Assembly (NCBI RefSeq): GCF_002749615.1
Contig: NZ_CP024201.1
Location: 2,790,001-2,854,000 of the forward strand
Origin: Caulobacter mirabilis
GTDB taxonomy: Bacteria > Pseudomonadota > Alphaproteobacteria > Caulobacterales > Caulobacteraceae
Length of the DNA stretch: 64,000 nucleotides
Direction: 5' to 3'
The notes under the pieces were generated by a model, which had not been told where the DNA came from, searched no databases, and saw only the letters and a list, made by a program, of their open reading frames with translations. The translations under genes and the position numbers were made by a program. Below, piece by piece: positions 59,361 through 64,000 of this stretch. Position 1 is the stretch's first letter; every line of letters begins with the position of its first letter.

Positions 59361-62300
59361 CTAGGCTCGCCTAAGTTCTTCCTGTAGAAGAAATCCTGCG
59401 CCACGTACGCCGTTGTCCACCAAGATGTCAGACATAAGTGAGATGATCCCACGATGGGCGATGGTCAATCTCCCCGTCTTCCTTTCCAGCAGTGCCTTCA
59501 GTAGCTCAACTGTTTCATCACCGTTGGCTGCCCAGAATGTCTTGTCCAGCTTCTTCGCGTTCGCGATCCCAAGCAGCCAGTCGAGACCAGGGTCGGGTAG
59601 CAGGTCGAACCCGCCAGCCTTCAGGAAGCGCGTCACCGCGATGTACAAGGTGGAGTTCAACCCGAAGCGGGGCACGGCCTTTTCGATGATCGGCAGGAAC
59701 TGAGGCAGCTTGGCCCAGCCTTCCTGTACGCCGCAGACCAGCGGCCGGAAGTCCCCATGCACACAGAACAGAGTCGCGGTGGCGCAGGTCGTGAAGTGCC
59801 TGTCCAGGTAGCGCCCGTCGCCGTAGCGGCCCTCCCTGTGGTCGAGCACCCAGTCCGTCGCTACGGTCCAGATCGCAAGCTTATCCGGTGTTATCGACGC
59901 TGGCGGCAGCAACGCGTGGATCATGAAGGACGAGATGAATCCTTGCATGCCGAGCAGCGCCGTCTTGTCGTCGGCAGCGAAGATCGGATCGAGGATGGCG
60001 TCCTGTACCTCGGCCGCCGATAGGTGCGCACCCATGCGGCCCGTCCAGTTGAAGAGCCGATAGATCCACTCGTAAGGCGCGTTCCCTGCGTCTCGGCGCG
60101 ATTTGGCGAATGGCGGCATCGCCTTCTGGTTCGTGAAAGCGACTAGCTGGCCGATGAGGCGAACGAACTGACGTCGCCGTTCAGAGTTTTCAAGGATGAT
60201 TGCGACCTGGGCCGGAAAGATCGCCTTTTCGGCGATGTTCCAGTGGAACGTCAGCTCATTGCGCAGATAGCGGGAGCGTTCATCGTCGCCTTCCGGGGCT
60301 ACATCCTCGCGTTCGATCCAGGGCAAGGGAATGTCCGGCAGCATGGGCGCGGTGCCGCTGTCGAGCGCCGCTTCGGCGGCATCCAGAAGGGCGAGACAAT
60401 GTGCAGCCTCCGCCTCATCCCAAGCGGCTGAGTGATAGTCGGGGGCCGCACCGGCTTGATAGATGCAGCGCGTGACGAGGAGCTGGAACAGCACCCAATA
60501 GAAATCCGGGTAGTCGGACGCATACTGTTTCGCTGAAACCGCGACGGTCTTCACGATCTCTTCGAGCGGATCGACAGCGAAATTCAGGAGCGCACCCTGA
60601 CATTCACGCGGGCGGTGATGCCTGCCGAGGAGCGCGGCAAACCCGTGCACCGTGAACGTCAGGGGATGCATGCTCAGGATCGAGCCGCGATAGGCGACCG
60701 CGTCCAGCGCTGGCGGCGTCGTCGCGGCACGTTCCAGGACCGAGAAACACCAATCCGCGGCTTCAGCGGTCCAGTCATCGCCATCGGCGAACCTGGCAAC
60801 CGTGAAGGCGGCGCCCGCTATCGCCGCCTTGCGCTGTGTTCCCACGAAATCCGAAACACCGGCCGACGTTTCAAACAGCTCGTCCAGATCGAGCGCTTTG
60901 GCTTCCGTCATGGCAGCGGCGATGGTGAAGCGGCTATCGAGTGCGCCAGCCTCAAGGCTGGTATTGCTCCAGAGCGCCAGCGCCAGGCAGCGGTTCAGGA
61001 GCGCGTGCTCGTCAAGCAGGCGCAGCCGTTCCGGTGTGTTGGCCGACGGCGGATCGTTCCAGATCTTGATGTTGCCATCGCCCGCCGGCTCCGCCCGCCA
61101 GTATTGCGGGTCGGCCTGTTCCGCGAACCAGCTCATGCGTTCGCGGAGGTCCTCGATGTGCTCCTTGTCCTGCTTCTCTTCCTTGTAGGTGAGAGGCAGC
61201 TTTTTCACGAACGAGCGAATGCCTTTGATGTAACGGGCACGCCCGGCTTTCTCGTGCCAGAAGACATAGTAGGGGACGAGATCGCGTATCGACTGCCGGC
61301 GGTGCGGCTTTTGGTTCAGCCTCCGGACGCCCATCATGAGATGACGGTGGGACACCCAGTCGGCCAGTTCATTGGCCGGCATGCCGCCCTGGTCTTCCGA
61401 CGCCCGCGCCATGTCCCATTTCCAGACATGAGTGCTGGTGACGAGGGGCAAGGCGCTTGCGACCGCGTTGAGCGGGTGCGCAAGCGCCAGGCTGGTTGCG
61501 AGGCCGAGTGCGGCGACGGATTCATTACCCTCGACGACCTTGCGGAACGTCGCGGCAAAATCATCGCCGGCATCGAGGCGTTCCAGCGCCCACTGCTCTA
61601 GCGCCATCATACCTGACTGGACGAGGTGGTTTCCCCAAAGACCCCGGAACCAAAGATAGGCCTGGTCATCTCCCCAGAATGTCTGCTTGCCCCACTGGAA
61701 CTGGAGCGTAAGGGGGAGCGGCGTGAGCGGCACGTGAAAACGTCGGCCGCGCGCCTCGGCCCAGCGCCAAACGGCGATCGAATGGTTGCAGAGACCATGG
61801 ATCAACCGAAGTCCTTCGGCCTCGTGTTGGCGAAGCAAGATCAGGAAGGGCGGTTGCAGCGGTGAGGCGGGATAGAAAGCGCTGTGTTCCGACATGCCGA
61901 GATCGTCGGTAAGCGAGTCGGAATACATGCCCCATTCGTCGTCGTGATCCTGCGGATGTTCCAGGAACGCCGTCAGAATGTAGTCGACGACGGCGGCCGG
62001 CACGAAGCGGGCGGGCGTCCCGCTGTTTTTGACGATATCGCGTCGGAATAGGTGTCCGCGCTTCGAGGCGGCCGTGGTTGCCAGGTAGTCCGCAACCAGC
62101 TCGGGAACATCGCCTGCCGACGCCAGCAGGAGTGCGCGCAGCGACGATTCCAGTTTGTCGGCTTCGTCATAATCCAGCTTCAGGCCGAACGGCTTGCGGT
62201 GATCCTCGAACTGGTCGGGATGCCGCGCCTCTTCGAACTCGATCAGCCAGCCACGGGCGATCTCGCCGATCCGCTGGCAATGCCGGACATTCTGACCGCC

Positions 62301-64000
62301 ATAGGTCGACTGCCAGGTCGAAAAAACCGGTAGCAGGTCTGCGATCAGGGCGGGCGGTGGATCACCGATGTGCGGCAGATACCAGTCGAGGAATCTGACC
62401 CAGGTCATCGCCTTGGGAAGCGCGCCGTACTGGGCGAATTTCACCCGTTCGTCGGGATCAAGATCGGGGGTCTGGCTTTCGTCGAGGAAAACCGGATTGG
62501 GAACCACCTCCAGCGTCCGCAGAGCGGTCAGCAGCTTCTTCAGCCGGTCATGATCGTCCGTCTCCAGGTAGGCGGCAAGTTTGCCGAGGATTTCCGTGGT
62601 CCGGGTGGAGCGCAGGCATGAAGTCAGAACCGTGCGTTGCCAGATCGGACGGAGCGCCGGTTGGCTGACGTCCTCATAGACGGCTTGCCATTCCCGCTCG
62701 GTAGGGTGTGTCTCAAGCAGGAACGAGCCCAGCAATTGCACTGGGCGGATGAGGTTCTGCGGCTCCCCGGTTCGCGTCAGGAAGGCGCTGATGCTGTCCG
62801 GCTCACCGATGAGCAACTCGGTGAGCGCCCATTCCTCATAGATGTCGTGCGAGAACGCCACCGTGTGACCGAGCTGGACATCGCGGATCGTCCCGGCTGA
62901 TTTCAGGTCGCTCAGCGGCTCCGGTGCCAGATCGCGAATCGAGATCGCCGTATCTGGCTTGGCCACAAGCCGTTCCGCGAGGGCCAGGAGCACGTTGCGC
63001 CGTTGCTGGGCGGGCGTGAAATCCGCCCGTTCAGCGCCGCCCAGTTCCCACCAGAGCTTGAGCAACTCGACTTCTGTGGCGGGAAGTGACGACGTGCCGT
63101 CGCGGCCTGCCAGGGACAGAACGGATTCAAAGAAGAAGGGTCGCCGCAGAATCACGTCGGCGTTGCCGGATTCGAGCAGCAGCGGCTTGAGACGGGGGAA
63201 GCTTGCGGCAACCACGCCAAGTTCGTCCCTGCCGAGCGGAGGCACGGAAACGGACCTGACCGGTAGGCGCTTGATGGCGTCCGGATTCAGCCAGGTAGCG
63301 ATGTGTTCGAGATTCTGTTCGCGCACCGTGGCCAGGATCTTCCAGTGCGCAAGCGCGGCGTCGGTCGCGATAGCAATGACGAGATCATTGATGGTGAGCT
63401 GGACGGCGGGGTCGCTGATCTTGTCGATGCCGTCGATGAAAAGAATGGGATCGGCTGTACCGCCCAATTCAATCAGAAGCGCGGTGAGGTTCGCTGTGAC
63501 ACCGAGATGGGTCGCCTGAGCCGCCCAGCCGCGGGGTATGATCCGGTTGTCCCGAAGGACGAAGATGGGGCCGGCGCGGGCGGCTTCCTCGGCCACCTCC
63601 TTCAGAAGGGCGGATTTGCCCGTACCGGGTTCACCCTCGATCTGAATGAAGCGCCCGCCTTCCAGGGCGTTCTTGAGCTTCTGGTAGGAAGCCTCGCGGT
63701 GCAGGCGCAGCCCGTGAATATCGGCCTTGATGGTGGCGAGGGCCCGCTTCGACTCCTGGTCGATGGCGGCTAAGTCCTGCCGGAACCGCCCCGGTACACC
63801 GGTCGGCAGATTTTCAGACCGGAAGCGATCGAGCAGCGTGGCGCGCGTGGCGCCACCGCCGACCGGTATGAGAGAACCGGCGTTCGTGACGAGATACGTC
63901 CACAGGTCGGCTGCCCGATCCTTGTCCGCATCGGCGAGATAGCCGCGTAGACGGTCCCGGGTTGCTTCGAGGTCCCGCGATCCGTCCTCGGCGGCGAAAT
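59361..64000 (-). CDS. Very large STAND-type P-loop NTPase, N-terminus beyond window
   Basis: At least 1,546 residues are visible. The frame stays open from the stop at 59361 to base 64000, so the N-terminal effector or sensor part is missing. Walker A is IEGEPGTGKSALL (63635-63612 for GEPGTGKS). Walker B is DPILFIDGIDKI (about 63449-63414). A further signature follows at HWKILATVREQN. The remaining ~1,200 residues are long, probably helical, with no repeats I can name. Codon use is less GC-rich than in the 1-57 kb genes. Large STAND NTPases next to toxin-antitoxin genes are often antiviral (Avs-like), but that is inference; a signalling role is possible. It is convergent with hipA. Confidence 0.82.
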   Translation of the reverse strand, partial: FAAEDGSRDLEATRDRLRGYLADADKDRAADLWTYLVTNAGSLIPVGGGATRATLLDRFRSENLPTGVPGRFRQDLAAIDQESKRALATIKADIHGLRLHREASYQKLKNALEGGRFIQIEGEPGTGKSALLKEVAEEAARAGPIFVLRDNRIIPRGWAAQATHLGVTANLTALLIELGGTADPILFIDGIDKISDPAVQLTINDLVIAIATDAALAHWKILATVREQNLEHIATWLNPDAIKRLPVRSVSVPPLGRDELGVVAASFPRLKPLLLESGNADVILRRPFFFESVLSLAGRDGTSSLPATEVELLKLWWELGGAERADFTPAQQRRNVLLALAERLVAKPDTAISIRDLAPEPLSDLKSAGTIRDVQLGHTVAFSHDIYEEWALTELLIGEPDSISAFLTRTGEPQNLIRPVQLLGSFLLETHPTEREWQAVYEDVSQPALRPIWQRTVLTSCLRSTRTTEILGKLAAYLETDDHDRLKKLLTALRTLEVVPNPVFLDESQTPDLDPDERVKFAQYGALPKAMTWVRFLDWYLPHIGDPPPALIADLLPVFSTWQSTYGGQNVRHCQRIGEIARGWLIEFEEARHPDQFEDHRKPFGLKLDYDEADKLESSLRALLLASAGDVPELVADYLATTAASKRGHLFRRDIVKNSGTPARFVPAAVVDYILTAFLEHPQDHDDEWGMYSDSLTDDLGMSEHSAFYPASPLQPPFLILLRQHEAEGLRLIHGLCNHSIAVWRWAEARGRRFHVPLTPLPLTLQFQWGKQTFWGDDQAYLWFRGLWGNHLVQSGMMALEQWALERLDAGDDFAATFRKVVEGNESVAALGLATSLALAHPLNAVASALPLVTSTHVWKWDMARASEDQGGMPANELADWVSHRHLMMGVRRLNQKPHRRQSIRDLVPYYVFWHEKAGRARYIKGIRSFVKKLPLTYKEEKQDKEHIEDLRERMSWFAEQADPQYWRAEPAGDGNIKIWNDPPSANTPERLRLLDEHALLNRCLALALWSNTSLEAGALDSRFTIAAAMTEAKALDLDELFETSAGVSDFVGTQRKAAIAGAAFTVARFADGDDWTAEAADWCFSVLERAATTPPALDAVAYRGSILSMHPLTFTVHGFAALLGRHHRPRECQGALLNFAVDPLEEIVKTVAVSAKQYASDYPDFYWVLFQLLVTRCIYQAGAAPDYHSAAWDEAEAAHCLALLDAAEAALDSGTAPMLPDIPLPWIEREDVAPEGDDERSRYLRNELTFHWNIAEKAIFPAQVAIILENSERRRQFVRLIGQLVAFTNQKAMPPFAKSRRDAGNAPYEWIYRLFNWTGRMGAHLSAAEVQDAILDPIFAADDKTALLGMQGFISSFMIHALLPPASITPDKLAIWTVATDWVLDHREGRYGDGRYLDRHFTTCATATLFCVHGDFRPLVCGVQEGWAKLPQFLPIIEKAVPRFGLNSTLYIAVTRFLKAGGFDLLPDPGLDWLLGIANAKKLDKTFWAANGDETVELLKALLERKTGRLTIAHRGIISLMSDILVDNGVRGAGFLLQEELRRA

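Noticed and set aside
1..64000. tRNA, rRNA, CRISPR arrays, insertion sequences with transposases, integrase genes
   Set aside because: Looked for and not seen in the visible sequence; the only mobile-element traces are the repeats, att-like cores and alpA remnants.

Overview
The window is high-GC DNA with densely packed genes. It looks like an alphaproteobacterium of the Caulobacteraceae type (Caulobacter, Phenylobacterium or Brevundimonas). The reasons are very strong G/C use at third codon positions, four TonB-dependent receptors (TBDRs), many secreted peptidases and GTG starts with stop/start overlaps. The genus is an inference. I see no rRNA, tRNA or CRISPR array.

Layout. 1-2325: the N-terminal part of a TBDR that runs off the left edge. 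2.6-7.4 kb: a TctD/TctE-like two-component system, a 21-codon leader ORF, a CitMHS-type transporter with an apparent frameshift, and a divergent membrane-anchored solute-binding protein. 7.6-18/19 kb: a HEAT-like protein, an Lrp-type regulator (frameshifted), a DUF2817 amidase-like protein, an MFS permease, an aldehyde dehydrogenase, a GMC oxidoreductase and an AraC regulator, diverging from a TBDR and a DUF3089 lipoprotein. 19-30 kb: two paralogous M28-like peptidases, a TBDR with a divergent TetR regulator and a perfect palindromic operator, a PSMA-like M28B peptidase and a DmpA-type S58 aminopeptidase (both frameshifted). 30-40.5 kb: isoaspartyl peptidase, S9 peptidase, two class C serine hydrolases, a YkvI-like permease, a TBDR and an ECF sigma factor, mostly in one leftward series. 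40.5-48.4 kb: an M19 dipeptidase homologue, an XRE-cupin regulator, a DAO-type oxidase, a D-threonine aldolase/D-serine dehydratase-like enzyme, Kbl, an SDR and an Asp/Glu racemase. Together 15-48 kb looks like a patchwork for capturing and degrading unusual peptides and D- or hydroxy-amino acids.

48.6-57.2 kb: an 8.1-kb segment bracketed by two 0.53-kb direct repeats. Each repeat begins with a guaA-3'-end-like core and carries a decayed alpA gene. Between them lies an ECF sigma/anti-sigma system with a cyclopropane-synthase-like methyltransferase, DUF1295, DUF2177, an FAD protein, DUF1365, a lipocalin and an outer-membrane barrel, resembling the photo-oxidative/lipid-stress set of other proteobacteria. 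57.5-64 kb: a hipBA toxin-antitoxin pair and a very large STAND-type NTPase cut by the right edge, a defence-island-like context of lower apparent GC. My leading structural hypothesis is tandem accretion of islands at guaA-type att cores.

Four genes carry apparent frameshifts, three of them in G/C homopolymers, so real decay, phase variation and sequencing error must be separated before calling these genes dead.
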